The translations under genes and the position numbers were made by a program. The notes beneath the pieces are model-generated. The model was not told the origin of the DNA, made no database searches, and was given only the letters and a program-made list of their open reading frames with translations. Of a stretch of DNA of 64,000 nucleotides, positions 45,966 to 58,529 are shown one piece after another. Origin of the DNA: Asterella californica (lineage: Eukaryota > Streptophyta > Marchantiopsida > Marchantiales > Aytoniaceae); the NCBI GenBank assembly GCA_036924285.1, contig JAYKYS010000006.1, forward strand, positions 26,138,001 through 26,202,000, written 5' to 3'. The first letter of the stretch is position 1; every line of letters starts with the position of its first letter.

Positions 45966-47867
45966 TCACTGGAAATCTTGCTTGAGGTTGGCGAAAGTGA
46001 ATCCTGTTTTTGGGGTGCTGTTCCTGGCACCCTTAGAAACAATGGTGACGATGATGTCCTGATGGCAATCCGAAATGCCAAGTCTCTTCAGAGCGGCATT
46101 GATGGAAAACCGGATGTTAACAATCAGGAACTCACCCTTCTCGCTGGACGATTCGGAAACTGACTTGCTCGTATCGATCATTCCGCTGGGCAGATGGGTG
46201 AAAGTACCCACGTACTCGGACATGTACAGATGAGTCTTCCTGGTGGCTGCTGGATAGTTGATGAACACATCAAATCGGGCATAAGAGCCCTGCGGTATCT
46301 TCACCTTCTCAAACAAGACGTTCTCCTGCAACTGAAAGATGCTCTTCAGCTCCTTTCCTTGGAGGTCTTTGATTGTGGGAGCGCGACGGCCGAGCTTATA
46401 GCTGATGGGATCCATAGTGATGTGGTTGTCTCCATTGGGGACCGCTGGGGGGTAATCCTTGGGATGCCGAGGTGTCGGAGATTTATGGGGAGGGAGAGGC
46501 TCGTAATTGATCCACAGATCATCAGCTTCACTGACGTTAGTGAACTTGTAGCCGAGCTTGGCGCTGTTTAGAGAATCGCTGATTTTGCTGATCACCAAAT
46601 CTCCGTTTTCGTCATAGAAAGTGAATTCGAAGTCGAGGAAATCTCTGTTCTTGAAGTCCGTTCGCTTTCTGTCTCCCGACCTGGTGATCCTGTCGGGGAG
46701 GGTTTTCCAGACGTCCCACAGGCGATCGACGTTGGAGTGATGAGCGTAGAAGATGGGATCTTTAGCTGCGAAGATGAAGTTTCCCATGTCCTCATTGTCG
46801 GGATGGTCGGGGTCGTTGATCAAGCCCGTCCATTCGTGGGCAATGTTGTGAGCATTTTCCAGTCCACCGGACTCGCCCACAGTTCCATTTGCTGACTGGT
46901 TGGCAGACGCAGCCGTGTTATCGGTGCCGACCACGTACGGGCCACCGAGAAAATCTCGAGCGCTGACTTTGGTCGTGACTTGGTTGTACATGACGCACAG
47001 ATTCTGGTATCTGATCTGCTGGTCCGTCAGATTCTGCCCTTCCGCTTCGAGCTTGGCGCTGTAACCCAGGTTGAGAATCTTGGGAGGCAAATGGTTGGGG
47101 TTTCGGAACTTATCATAGAGGGCGGAGTTGGGCACGGGGAACTTGGGCAGGTACATGGCAGGGATCATACCTGCGTCGAAGTCAATCGCATTGTCCCAGT
47201 TCCAGAAAGGAAGAGCGAAAGTAGGATCGTTGATCAAGCTGGCTAGAATTCTCTCGTGGAAGTAGAGGTACATTCGATGCCACGGAAGGAAGCTCCAGCT
47301 AAAGTGGACTTGGAGCAAAACTCCGGTATCTTTGCCCCGGAGATTCCGCTGCTTGAATGCTTCGTTGCAGAAGGAGCAGTGGACTTTCCACTGGTTGAGG
47401 AAGCTTCTGGGGTCCGAGTCTGGGAGGGCTTTCATTCTGGCGTAGGCCAGATTGTACTTCTTGACATACTCCGGATCTTTCTGGGCAATGTGTGCGGGTT
47501 TCCTCTCCCTCAAAATGGGCTTGCCATGGCGATCAGCAAGCACACGAGGAAATGTGAACCTGATCGGGGCTCTTGTGGGCTGTGGGAGGCAGCAGTGTAA
47601 GGGGGCCCCCTTGAGCACTGGAACATCTTTGCAGAAGCCAAGACTGGATGCCAGCACTGGGGCTGCGGTAGCGCTCTCCGTGAAGAGTTGCAGGAAGAAG
47701 ATAAAAACGCAGACGTAGGCAGCCATAGGAATCAAGAACTGCTGACGAGTCTTCACAGCATTGCCTCCTCCCAAACTTTGCTGACGCAGCCGTATCTTCG
47801 ACGTGTTTCCACAAGCTTTACTTTGGTTGCTTGATTCGGAAAGAGTGCTCCGAGCTGCAGCCGCCAT
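45966..47867 (-). CDS. PPO: Polyphenol oxidase, copy B
   Basis: 633-residue paralogue of copy A, about 97% identical by eye after the leader. The start is the conserved AGGATGGC. An upstream in-frame ATG at 47903 would add 12 residues (MRVSHWYWDFRR), but copy A has no in-frame ATG there. The hydrophobic leader (AAYVCVFIFFLQLFTES), CuA (VHCSFC, VHFSWSFLPWHR), CuB (ENAHNIAHEW, FYAHHSNVDRLW), DWL-type (DFLDFEFTFYDENGDL) and KFDV-type (YARFDVF) regions are all kept. Differences from A are mostly mild (R/K, D/E, I/V), except the first 45 residues, which have many changes and length differences. It is a single exon with no breaks, probably functional. Confidence 0.95.
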   Translation of the reverse strand: MAAAARSTLSESSNQSKACGNTSKIRLRQQSLGGGNAVKTRQQFLIPMAAYVCVFIFFLQLFTESATAAPVLASSLGFCKDVPVLKGAPLHCCLPQPTRAPIRFTFPRVLADRHGKPILRERKPAHIAQKDPEYVKKYNLAYARMKALPDSDPRSFLNQWKVHCSFCNEAFKQRNLRGKDTGVLLQVHFSWSFLPWHRMYLYFHERILASLINDPTFALPFWNWDNAIDFDAGMIPAMYLPKFPVPNSALYDKFRNPNHLPPKILNLGYSAKLEAEGQNLTDQQIRYQNLCVMYNQVTTKVSARDFLGGPYVVGTDNTAASANQSANGTVGESGGLENAHNIAHEWTGLINDPDHPDNEDMGNFIFAAKDPIFYAHHSNVDRLWDVWKTLPDRITRSGDRKRTDFKNRDFLDFEFTFYDENGDLVISKISDSLNSAKLGYKFTNVSEADDLWINYEPLPPHKSPTPRHPKDYPPAVPNGDNHITMDPISYKLGRRAPTIKDLQGKELKSIFQLQENVLFEKVKIPQGSYARFDVFINYPAATRKTHLYMSEYVGTFTHLPSGMIDTSKSVSESSSEKGEFLIVNIRFSINAALKRLGISDCHQDIIVTIVSKGARNSTPKTGFTFANLKQDFQ

Positions 47868-49400
47868 CCTTCTGAAATCCCAGTACCAGTGTGATACACG
47901 CATTAATTTCAGTTTTTGCGTGACGACAAGGACTTGTAAATCACCTTCATGTGGTCATGATCATGTGCACGTACAAAGTACAGATACTTATCCGCAGAAT
48001 CTACCCTCAAACATTTCAGCAACTAGCTTTCTGCATTAGTATCGTTCACCAGAAACCTCCCGGGAGATTCAAAGAATTAAAGAGATGTGAAAACGTGGTC
48101 AGCTCCCTGGAATGTTCATACCTTGTTCAGACAATGAACTCGAGAAACGCACAGACGAGGTCCTTTCCAGAAAATATTATGGATAGAGTGCAGGGCTCAG
48201 CAGGTGCTCTGAAGTGAATCGAGCACCTAGAGTGGACCTGTTCTAAGCAACAAGCTTGTCCTGAGCGGACAAGACTTGAACATGGATAATGACTCCAATA
48301 AAGCCAGTTTTATTGTGGCAGTGCCCATAGCCAAGTCTACAGCTAGGAACTGTTGATTGTTCCGGTGATTAGGATCTACAAGGCATGATTTCGATATGGA
48401 TTGTCATTTACGTATCAAATAGCTTCCCATAATTGTCGGCACGAGATGTCCATAAGAGTGGATCCATGAGGTTCCGTTGAGTCCTTCACTGTGACAGTCG
48501 AGGAGAAAAAGCCCGATTGGCGGCGTACAGGGAGAGAAGTGGAAGCTTAGGAAAGTAACCAGATAGGAATTCGAAGGAGAGTAGGATCCGGGGCGAAAAG
48601 AAAGAAGGGAGGGTGTGTTGATGGCACTGTTTCTTGATCATGACAAAGGATCCGTGCAATCGTGTCTTGTGTCTGTACATGTGAGATAAGACTCCGATAG
48701 ATGAAAAATAGACTTCAATAGAGTTGCCTCTGATGATTGTTTATATAATTTACTGATACGGTAACAGGGCTCGGAATAAGGCATTTCGATTATCCACTGG
48801 GCAGGTTCCCGGTCTGCTAGTGCTCGGCCCTGGTTCACGTCAGAAGCAAACCGACTAGTCTAAGAACAGAACAGGAACTTCCGGATCGGTCCTAAAGTGA
48901 TTTGGTTTCAGATTAATAGTTTCCTTCCAGTTTTTATTCGGTTTCACGTTTTTGGATACGATTTCGGTTTTAGACAGTTTAACAGTGGTTCGGTGCCAGG
49001 ACAACATCTACAAGCTGGGCTGTTACTGGCATCAGCAAAGTCACAGTGAGAACAGATACAGTATGACACATTCTACTCAACATCCAGTTGTCCCACACGT
49101 AATGCCGGCCGGTGAGGTATACGTGATCATGTCACCATGAAAGGGAGAGTTGACTTGTTTCTTGGCACTCGTTTCTGGGATCCCATTATCCCATATCCAG
49201 AACGTTCACCGTTCCTCGTCGTACGGTAACATATGGCAACTTGTAGCAATGTTTGTCATTAATGCGCATATAAGGCAACTGGAAAACATCAAATTGCTTT
49301 ATATTCCACATGTTCAGTAATTCCTGGCAGGTTTGGACCAGGTAGCTAGATTGAGTGACTTACGACGATTCAGAATCGATACCTCTAGTAGCTCGGCCGA
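47868..49400 (-). other. 5' flank of PPO copy B
   Basis: 47904-48960 is the reverse complement of the copy A upstream region (about 14560-15586). 48985-49400 is the reverse complement of copy C at 59735-60060. Near 48960-49020 a piece (GTTCGGTGCCAGGACAACAT) is in the same orientation as in A (14710) and C (60152), showing a local inversion. No gene. Confidence 0.7.
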
Positions 49401-50590
49401 TTCTGAGCCAGATGGGATGAGGCACAGTATGCAGACATCGTGAACGGTACGACCTGAACGATATTTCATTTTCGCTTTCAGCTTGGGTGCGTTCAGTGTT
49501 GGCCTTCCGATGTATTTACCTTTCCCTTTGGGAATGTACTGTGCGTGTGTATTGGCATTATGCACCTTCCTCTTACGGAAATAAAGAGATCATGCGTTTA
49601 AAGTTTACACTAAACTGAGCACTTGAAGTTAGTTCTTGATGTATGAAATGCTTGGTTTTCTTGTTCCCTTACCGGGATAGTCTCTAATTCTTGTGGCTCT
49701 TTCGGTAGCGGAATTTTGTGCGCTGAGATGGCAGCTGATCGGGTTCAACCCCCGGCACAAAATCAGAAATTCTGATCTTACGTTGTGGCTAATTTTTGCA
49801 CTTACGATTCTTCTGTTTTCAGTATGTTTAATTACATAGCGGAGCTGAAGGCATAACGCTGAAGGGGAAGGCAGTATGTATCCAAGACCTCCAATTCCGG
49901 ATTCAAAGAACCACTCGGGATTACAGTTGAAAATGCAGATGGAAAACTCATCAGTTGAATAAATACCTTTCATTGCTCCAGTTAGAAGCTCGGATATACA
50001 AAATTAAAAGTTTGTTGCTCCACTTAGAAGCTCGGATACAAAACCTGTTCAACTAAAGAAAACAATGGGGGGCCTTGGGTACTAAGTCCCAAGATCGAAA
50101 ATAAACACTGCACATAAGCTTTCCGATGTTCGTACCTGAATTATAGAAGTGTAACCTTGAACCTGAACTGTAGCTCTAATCTACTGGCATGCTTGAGAAT
50201 GTAAAATAGCCATATTCTTTCAAAACGTAGGCTGAAGCTTAGAAAAATAGTCTGAACTGTGAACTACACAAATTCGAACAAGCTTGTTACTTCAGATTGA
50301 TGAGACCAGCTTGCAAGACCTTCGGAAACGGATTGGGACATATCCCATGAAGCATACTGGTGCCCTTAGAAATCTCTCTGCATAAACTCGGTTTCGTCCT
50401 CGGAAGAAGCTGTTGTGTCACGTTCAGCCATGAATTCATCTTGCAAATCCTCAATTGAATCAGTCAAGGGGGTCCACTTGGACCAGCTTGTTCAGCCGGT
50501 ACGGGTTCTGAACTGCTGGAGGGCTTGACAACAAGAAAGGTTTGACGAGCATGCTCTTGTCTCTTGCACGGTCCACGTACTCTAACCTGT
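49401..50590. other. Unassigned interval; holds tRNA-like fold at 49714-49762
   Basis: No recognised protein. 49978-50040 has a near-direct repeat (GTT...AGAAGCTCGGATA) of about 40 bp. Confidence 0.4.
49714..49762 (+). ncRNA. tRNA-like structure lacking an anticodon arm (candidate)
   Basis: 49 nt fold as acceptor TTTTGTG/CACAAAA (7 bp), a 2-nt spacer, D-like arm GCTG-agatgg-CAGC, a 3-nt linker, and T arm TCGGG-ttcaacc-CCCGG (one T-G wobble). The T loop TTCAACC fits the TTCRANN consensus. Spacing equals that of a tRNA with the anticodon arm and variable loop removed. It could be a relic, a retroposon head or coincidence. Confidence 0.4.
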
Positions 50591-50900
50591 CTAGTAGGTA
50601 TATCATTCACGGCTTCCATATTCGGATTCTCTCATCCCCCAACGGTATGAACACATGTTCACGTAGAGTGAATGAATTCTTCTGTAGGCGAAGAAGGCTT
50701 TGATAGACGCAGTATCTACGATATCTCTCCAACTTGTGATTCTATGGATAGTTTTTGCTCTTTTTTTCAGCATCTGAGAAGAAACTTCAATATTGCTCTT
50801 CTCAACAATCTTATCTAGTAGAGACTTCAATATGTCTAAATACACATCAAGATTCATCAATGATATCGACAACATAGTTACTATTGCAGCCGTAGCGACT
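50591..50900 (-). pseudogene. Unidentified fragment with helical frame
   Basis: A 90-codon minus frame (LDKIVEKSNIEVSSQMLKK, RITSWRDIVDTASIKAFFAY) is helix-rich and might be a gene or element remnant. No family recognised and no continuation found. Confidence 0.25.
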
Positions 50901-50999
50901 TGAGGCCGCTCTTCATACCTCCTCGTCCAAATTGTGTGCTCAGTGACTCTCCAGTAGAAACAAGGTGCAGTCTACCGTTCTGATAGCTAACTACATCAT

Positions 51000-52030
51000 C
51001 TCGTAGAGCGTTGTAAGCTACTAGTAGTCTCCTCGAAGATGCTGGACTATCACATCAGAAACATCTACGGACAGGAGCACCTCTGCACGTGCAGCAGTAG
51101 ACATTGGAGGTAGCTCTCTCTACAAACCAGCCAGCTCTATCTTTAACTCACGCATCTGCCGGATCAGATCTTCAATTTGATTTGTTGACCCTGGTTTTTC
51201 TACAGGTCTCTAAACATGTACTCTCTATGCAGGCACCGTCACAACTAGCACCGGAGAGGCAGCCGTAAGAACAACAGGTCTAGGAGCAGGAGTCAGAAGA
51301 TGCTGTACTTGAGGAGCAACATAAGATCGAGAGATCACTTCCGCAAGCGGTCGTCCCTCTACAGTCACTCTCTTTCGCCTCTGCCTTGTTAGAATAGCAA
51401 CGACGTCCTCAACTCTCCTCCAATCCATAGTAACTCCTCCTCAGCCGATCGATCTGTTGTAACCTCATCGGTGGCTTGGAAGAAGAGTTTTGCCCTTCTA
51501 GCATCTAAGATTATTCGTTCTAAGCTGTTGATTTCTTCGATCGAATTCTCTCAACAACTCGTTCGGTCTAATCATACGGCCAGGTTGTTGCTCAATCCAG
51601 TCCAAAAATGTTCTGTTAGTAACCCTCTTTGAATACTCTTCAAAAAATTCCTCTCGGAGAGCTCGCTCAAAACTCAACAAAACACCAAGATTTCTTCTCT
51701 ACATCTTTGACTTGATCTCTCAACTCATGAATCACAACCAACTCAAAACTGTCAATCATCTCTACATCGATCACCCTCACAAGCTCCAGTGAGGGTGATA
51801 CTTGAAAACATCTCTATCTTCAAATCTTCCACACTTATTCACAATCGCTTGCAACTTCTTTGTAGATTTCAACTCACCCCCTCTGACAATCGGATGCTGT
51901 TGAACCAAGGCCGCAAGTGTCTTCAGTATCTCAAGACTATCAAGACTTGATGTTGCAGTTGCTGCAGAAGAAGTAAGTGCAACTGAAGGTGCACCAGTAG
52001 ATGTTGATATCAACTCCAGTCGTGGAGACA
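51000..52030 (-). pseudogene. Retrotransposon gag, gypsy-type, decayed
   Basis: Minus frames in order: Ser/Thr-rich start (from 52031), KKLQAIVNKCGRFEDRDVFK, IDSFELVVIHELRDQVKD, LREEFFEEYSKRVTNRTFLD, WIEQQPGRMIRPNELLREF, then DWRRVEDVVAILTRQRRKR and a Pro/Val-rich tail. This layout matches gag-like proteins common in early land-plant retrotransposons. Stops at about 51780, 51700, 51495 and 51225 end its function. Confidence 0.6.
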
Positions 52031-54290
52031 ATAGTAGTGCTTCCGTTCTTGTGATCCATCTCTTCTTTGTATGAAAATCTCAACCTCCGCGATCAATCAC
52101 CCCAAGATGACTCGCAGTGGAAGCACCAGATTTATGTCGAGGAGAGTCTTTCTCATGAAGGGCGAGCCTTCTGATTGTGATCGATTGCGGAGTAGAGATA
52201 GGGATTGAATAAGAAGACAACCAGCTTGACTACAACAACCAAAGTCTCTCACATATATCAATTTCTGTCTACAATCGATCGCAGACATCAATCACTATCT
52301 AACAGTCGATCTCTACCAGAATAAGATCAATTCTCATCCACCAGGAGATTGACTCGTCTCCAAACACAACAGTAGAAATAAATCTGAACTCCCAATGTTT
52401 TATTTCACTTCCATTGAAAGTCAAAACTCCTCCATAGATTGTCAAGTCGATCTCCTCTCAATAAAGTTGTATTCTCTCCAATAGATCTTACCATACCCAG
52501 CAAAAGACGGATTGACCTCCAAGAAGCAACAATAAATGAAATTTTAGACTCGCAACGCCTTGTATCCCTTCTTGTGGCGGCTTCAGCACTGAAATCTCTC
52601 ATAAATTCGACTTTCTCAGTCCTAATCTTCCTCCTCCACTCAAACAGATGTTCTCTCCTATCAGGTTCACCTTCAAACAGTCTTAGTAGATGAAATTCAA
52701 GCTCCTAACTCTTATTCCTCTCTCTACGGCAACCTCCCAACTGAAATCCTTCAGAAAATCTAACCTCTCAACCCCTTGGCTTCTCCTGCGCGTCTCCACG
52801 GCTCCCTCTTGGAAAAAAATAGAATAAATCTCTTTGCTCGACGTCGACTCTTTTTCTCCAAACCCTAACACCCCAGCTAAGCTAGAGTCTTCACAAACCC
52901 TGACACCTCTAAGCTAAGGTCCTTATAAGTGCACCTACTTATCAATCAAGCAGATCCCCTGCTAAACTAGGTCCTTCTTATTATTTTTGTAACAATCAAG
53001 CAGACCCCTTGTCAAGCTGGACCCTTACTTATTTATAATTTCCCGGCTCTTGATGTCATCTTGATGCCACTTTGGGTATAGTCGTAGGTCATCCAATATA
53101 GGCCGAAGCTACACCTATGAGGTCAACCCACATGGCTTACAGCCCCTCATAAGCGCACCTGGTAACTTCTGCTCTATAACCAAGGGGACATGTGGAGGCT
53201 TAGCTCGGGAAGCCCATGATTAAGGAGGATACCGGTCGCTCGCTCTTCGAGTCACATTCTGGTACTTTTTGCTCCCTTCAAGGTGATATTTCAACTGAAG
53301 TTAGGGGGCAGCTTGTCAAGTACAGCCCTAGCTTAGCTCCTACCCAACTTGGTAAGCCGAGGTGTAGCTTCTTGAACAAATGTCAGTCGAGTGTCTTTCG
53401 AAGATCAGTTTCATCATGTGGAACGTCCACAATTTGACACCGCCGTCTCGTTATCTAGTCTTGCTCTAGCTCTTGGAACGTTCCTAAGTCCAGACGTCCA
53501 AGTCTGGACTGGAACACGCCTTAACACTGGCCCAGTCATCACCTCATGCCCCTGAGTCCGTCCACCGAACCCTGAGGTCGAGTGACTCATCCTGACCCAC
53601 CCATGCATCGAACCCCTCTCATATATACTTCTGGGGATCTGCTTGTTGATCCTTGAAAATTATACCACAACTCGATCACAAGATCGGCCACAATTCACAT
53701 CTCTGAGGTCAATTTGAGTAGTTCTGCATCTCACTGAAAAGCTCTCGCCGAGACCTTTCCAATGATATATTACTCGCCTTGAGATCTTACGTGGAGCTCC
53801 TCCACGACCCAAAACGTCGATAGAGCTCCAACACTTAAGATTTTTTTGAGGAACTGTGGTCCAACGCCAGACTTGGACCATGTGGTTTGGATCCACGTCT
53901 CGGATCTACGTCTTAGACCTATGTTTCAGTTATGCGTTTCGATCCGCTTTCACACTTGCCCCCTCAAGTCAGCATTCATCTAAGATCGTCTTGGGGTAGG
54001 CTCCTATGTCCTAACCCAATGTTCCAACCTTGGCTAAGAGAACCACTTAGGGTTCATCTGTTCTCGACTTCTCGGTCGGGACGTTAAGTCATACTCACAA
54101 CGTTCACAACCTAACGCAAGTCCACTAGGTTACGTTTTTGGCCGATCTTGAGACTGAGGATCGCGACAAGAGGTGCCTACATGGAAGTACATGACACCAA
54201 AAGCCGAGTTCGACATACAGACAGTTGCAGAAGCCATGGACATCACACCTGGAGTCCAGGAATAGATAGAAGATTTAATTTTTGTCCCAG
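52031..54290. repeat. LTR/UTR-like non-coding region of the gag element
   Basis: Upstream of the minus-strand gag. CTCC-rich stretches (52400-52870) repeat variants of AAAATTCAAGCTCC and CTCTCTAC. 53040-53230 has GTCATCTTGATGCCACTTTGG and similar text. 53420-54000 repeats CTTGGAACG/GTCCAGACGTCC words. No long frame. I could not place LTR ends. Confidence 0.45.
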
Positions 54291-55109
54291 GCTTTTTATA
54301 CCTTGCTGACTTTTTGGAAAATTAGACTTAGTTATTTTTAGTTTTGTAGCTTTCTTTTGTATTTAGATCACTGCCGAGAAGAAGGAATAGAAAAGAACTT
54401 CTAAACTTGGAGGAATCGAAGTCCAAGGATGCGTCTTGTGGACTATAGCTTTGTTCGAAGGTGACTTCTCTTATGTTTAGAGGGCATTTGCCCGGCTCTT
54501 AGTCAACCCATGTCCATGAAACAGTATAAGACCTGGAATTGTTGCTTAATTTTACACACAGTGTGTTCTAAACACCCGCACCCGAGCAGAAACGAGGAAG
54601 TACAGACAGAAGTAGACAGGGACAACATCCTCGTGTAGTCATGTGTAGTCTGGTGCGTCGAGGAGTAGAGTTAGGAAGCTGAAGACGAAGACTGGGTCTG
54701 AGATCTCCATGAAGTAACTTGATGTAAGATCGTAATGGTTTAATTAAGGTTTGAGTGGTCATAATTAGGATGTGCAAAAATGAGAAACATAGATTTTCTA
54801 ACAGTTAAGTTTATGTAAAGATCCGACTTCTTCGCATCATTGTACATAACAAGGAGTTACACTTGTAGTGGAATTGCGGAACTATGGACTAGTGGTTTAT
54901 ACGGTTATATCTTTTTTTCTTTTTCTGGTTTTCAAGATGACTCCATCCGTCCATCCTCGCTACTTTTTCTCTTTTTGATTTTCAGAACAAGTCCATGATC
55001 CTTCCATTCCGCTACAGGACAAACAAAGGACTATGTTTGCAATGTAATTGCGGAGCTATTCGTTTATGATATGCCAATCACCCTTGAGGATGCTCAGCTG
55101 ACTAGATGA
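54291..55109. other. Unassigned interval, LTR-like
   Basis: Non-coding; CTTTTTCTTTTTCTGG(T)TTTTCA occurs twice (about 54910 and 54965). No ends found. Confidence 0.35.
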
Positions 55110-55890
55110 ATCACATGGTGTTTGCCCCTGTAGTCTTCTCAAACTTCTACCTACAGAAACAATCTTCTGACGCACTACAACGACACTTACATCTAATGAT
55201 GCTCACACAAGGCTTCTATAAATGGGTAGAAGATAGACTGAAGATGGGAAGATAATAGAAGAGAAGAGAAGAATAGAAAAAGGATAAGAAAATGAGAGAG
55301 AAGAGGAGAAATAAAGCTTCCGATAGGCTTCTAGTTTAGATCTTGACTAACAAGCCATCCATGCTTGTAGTATTATGAGGGAGAAGACTATTAAATACTT
55401 ACAATCCTACCGTCTTCTTGTTGAGGATGATGTCTTCTGATGTGGTAAGAAGCGATCCGTCAGCTTCTAGGTTTTCCTCTCGAGACAACTTAGAGTTAAT
55501 TACCACCCACTGTCCCTTTGACCAAATGAGCTTTTACAAGATTTCAAGCTTGTGCCGACAGTCTCATAGCCTAACTCCACAGCTTCCTACTTGTTACTCA
55601 ACCAAAGTATCACATATACAGCTTCTGGCTTCTTGTGTCCTCACCTTCATCTACTTTGTCTCAAGGAATCTACGACAGTCCACTGAATGAGATGAACTTT
55701 TACACTACACAACTTCTGACAATCATCGTCACTCAACAAGAAAACTTACTATGCGGAATTGGGTATGAATTAGATGGAACCCAATCCCTAGAAGACATGG
55801 ATAAAGTTTTTGTAAACAAGTAATCAATCAAATCCCTGAGAAGGAGAAAAGTTACATCAACTTCCGGTAGCTACCTGGAACATTTACTAA
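55110..55890 (+). repeat. Dispersed repeat, second copy of 25620-26390
   Basis: Direct-orientation copy of 25620-26390 with the same block order. Moderately diverged. Confidence 0.65.
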
Positions 55891-58529
55891 GATGCTTCTA
55901 TTTGATTTGCTCTATGGTATTGCGTTCAAAGCTAAAACATAAGATTCTCTAATGTTCATACACAAAATGTGAAAGATCACTTTGTATAGAATCATGGATC
56001 GCTTACGATCGTATGTTTGAACTGAAATAATTATTTTATTTCTCAAATATTTTAATTTTTAAAAATTGAAATTTATATTACTTGTATTTTTAACTTTTGA
56101 ACAATCGAAATTTAAGCCAAATTGGATAAAAGGTCGATAAGAGATGATCATGATATTTTCTTACAAGTATCAAACATGCATCTTCACCCTCTTCCAAGTT
56201 TGGAAGAGGAGAAATATGCATGCCCCTTGGTTTGTATGAGCTACTTATATATACATATCATTACGATGAAAAATCAAAATTGTTGTACAAAATTATTTAT
56301 TTATTGTATGGAATAATGATGCTTTAAAGATGATATCACAAAAAATCATGTAATATAATTTTTGTATATATCAGAAAGATTAAATAATATGTTTTTACAT
56401 TTAAATATACTGATAGAAATCTAAAATATTAATTTCGAACTTACACATATGTATGGACGGTTTCTGATTTTGCATTTCTTATAAAGTACCCCATATAACT
56501 TTTTGCTTGCAATTCTGTTTGTAGCATTTTGAGATACCATCATGATCAGTGCGACGAGCTCTATGCTGTGGGGTTTTTAGATTTTTTAATGCTCATTTTC
56601 TCCAAAATTGACTTTTGAGGCTCAAACATGACTTAACAAAGACTAACTTCTGACTAGAAAATGATTCTTTTACTTGAAACAACTCACATCACAACAATGC
56701 ACACATGTGAAAGTTTCATATAAACCATCTGATGTTAAGTTCTGCATATTGCAATGTACTAAAATTCTTTCAAGTTTCACAGTTTTCAATTGTTGTATGT
56801 TCTTTTGAAAATCGTACGAATTAAATACCTCTCTGCAGAAGATTGTATACCTGCACATCCCAGATGCATGTTTTGCATGTCAAAAGAGAAGACACCTCGT
56901 GTGTTAGCTTGGAGAATGTAGGTACCTACCGCAGACGATTATATACAAGCACGTTCCTGATGCATGTTTTGCATGCCACAATGACAAATCGCACATACCA
57001 TATTTGAAGTATCAACTAAATCTTTTCGATATTGATATTGTTTTGTTCTTATACGAGGATTAGGTAATGTTTGATTGGATTAGCTCATATGATTCAATAT
57101 ATATATTTGAGAATATTCGTTGTTAATGGAGCAATATGTATTAATTTTAAAAGCTTTTCTAAAATTGTAGAATTACACAAGCTTGGATTTTGTCTACGCA
57201 TAAATAAGTATTTGGATATCAGGTTTTGTTCTTTTATGTTCATCTTGTTGTTTTATGGTTCACATTTTATATATGATTTTAGAGATTTGTTGGCATGCCT
57301 TGTCACTTGTTACATTCAGGATATAAATTTGAATATCTTTGTAATAATTAAATCAAAGTTTCATCAGTATATTCATACTGTAGCTTTTGTATTTTTTGAA
57401 GAATAAAATTCCAGTTATGGATATTGAGTTCTTTCACGGATATAAGTGGTTCATAGTGTGGTATATGATCTAACGATCATTGTATAAAATATTGAGAGTG
57501 CGATATGATTCTCTCACTTGATCATCGAAATCCATAATCATAGCTACATAACGTAATTATGTATACAAGTTAGTATTGATAAAGCTAATAAACATAAATA
57601 ATCTTCGCATATCCCACCATCTTTAGGTAACATACCGACTGTCTAGGTATTCTTGAACTGATTGAACGTGGTGTGATGATTTCTTATCATCTTCAAGAAA
57701 ATTAGATAATATTAACTCACCATCAGTTTCAATTGTTTTCCAATAAATATTTCAGTTTTGTGTTTAGTTTGTATACATAGCTCAGTAGTCTTAGTAGCCG
57801 TGTATATATTTTATAGTAAATGTGCAACAGAATCAAGCATGCAATCGCCAAGCGCATCATGAAATGATTATATGCTTAAAAGTTAATATATAGAATTCTC
57901 TCGACATAAGGTTCAAATAAAATAATAAGAGAATTATTAATAATAAATAAAGAGAATAAAGAGAATTAATAATAAAATTTTATAAATCTGATAAATTATT
58001 TGCAAAATATTTTATAAAAATCAGAAGTATCAAAACAAAAAATATGAAGAAAACAACTGAAGAATTCTAGGATTCTCTATAATCTGAAGTAGAATAAAGA
58101 ACATAATAATTACTCAATAAGATATATTTGATAAAAATGATAGTGAAATAACATGATGGTCTTTAAGTCTTAGCTCAAATAGTTTTATCAAAAGAAGAAG
58201 TTAATAATAGAATATTATAAAACAAGTGAATTGTTTGAAGAATATTTTGTTAAAAGAAGAAATGTATCAAGAGATACAAATGAAGAGATATGATAACAAC
58301 TGAGGACTACAAGAATTCTCTTTAATGTAATAAGTAGAAATAAAGAATGTGAAAAGTACGATAGTGAAATAACATGATGGTCTTTAACCTTAGTTCAAAT
58401 AGTGTGATAGTTTCTAAATCTTAGTGGAATAGTGTGATAGTCTTTGAATCTTGACCTTTGAGTATGATAGTATTTGGTAGTCTTTGAATATGAGCCGAGA
58501 CGAATTAGCGTTAGAACTGAAGTACAAGT
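55891..58529. other. AT-rich interval without supported genes
   Basis: Clearly AT-richer than the rest. 58135-58180 and 58365-58400 share GATAGTGAAATAACATGATGG as an imperfect repeat, followed by GTGATAGTCTTTGAATCTT variants. A 111-codon frame at 57071-57406 is Ile/Phe/Leu-rich, as expected from AT-rich DNA, with no known motif. Confidence 0.5.

Noticed and set aside
57071..57406. Membrane protein gene in the AT-rich region
   Set aside because: The hydrophobic residues follow from AT-rich codons; no domain, no clear start and no repeat of the frame elsewhere.
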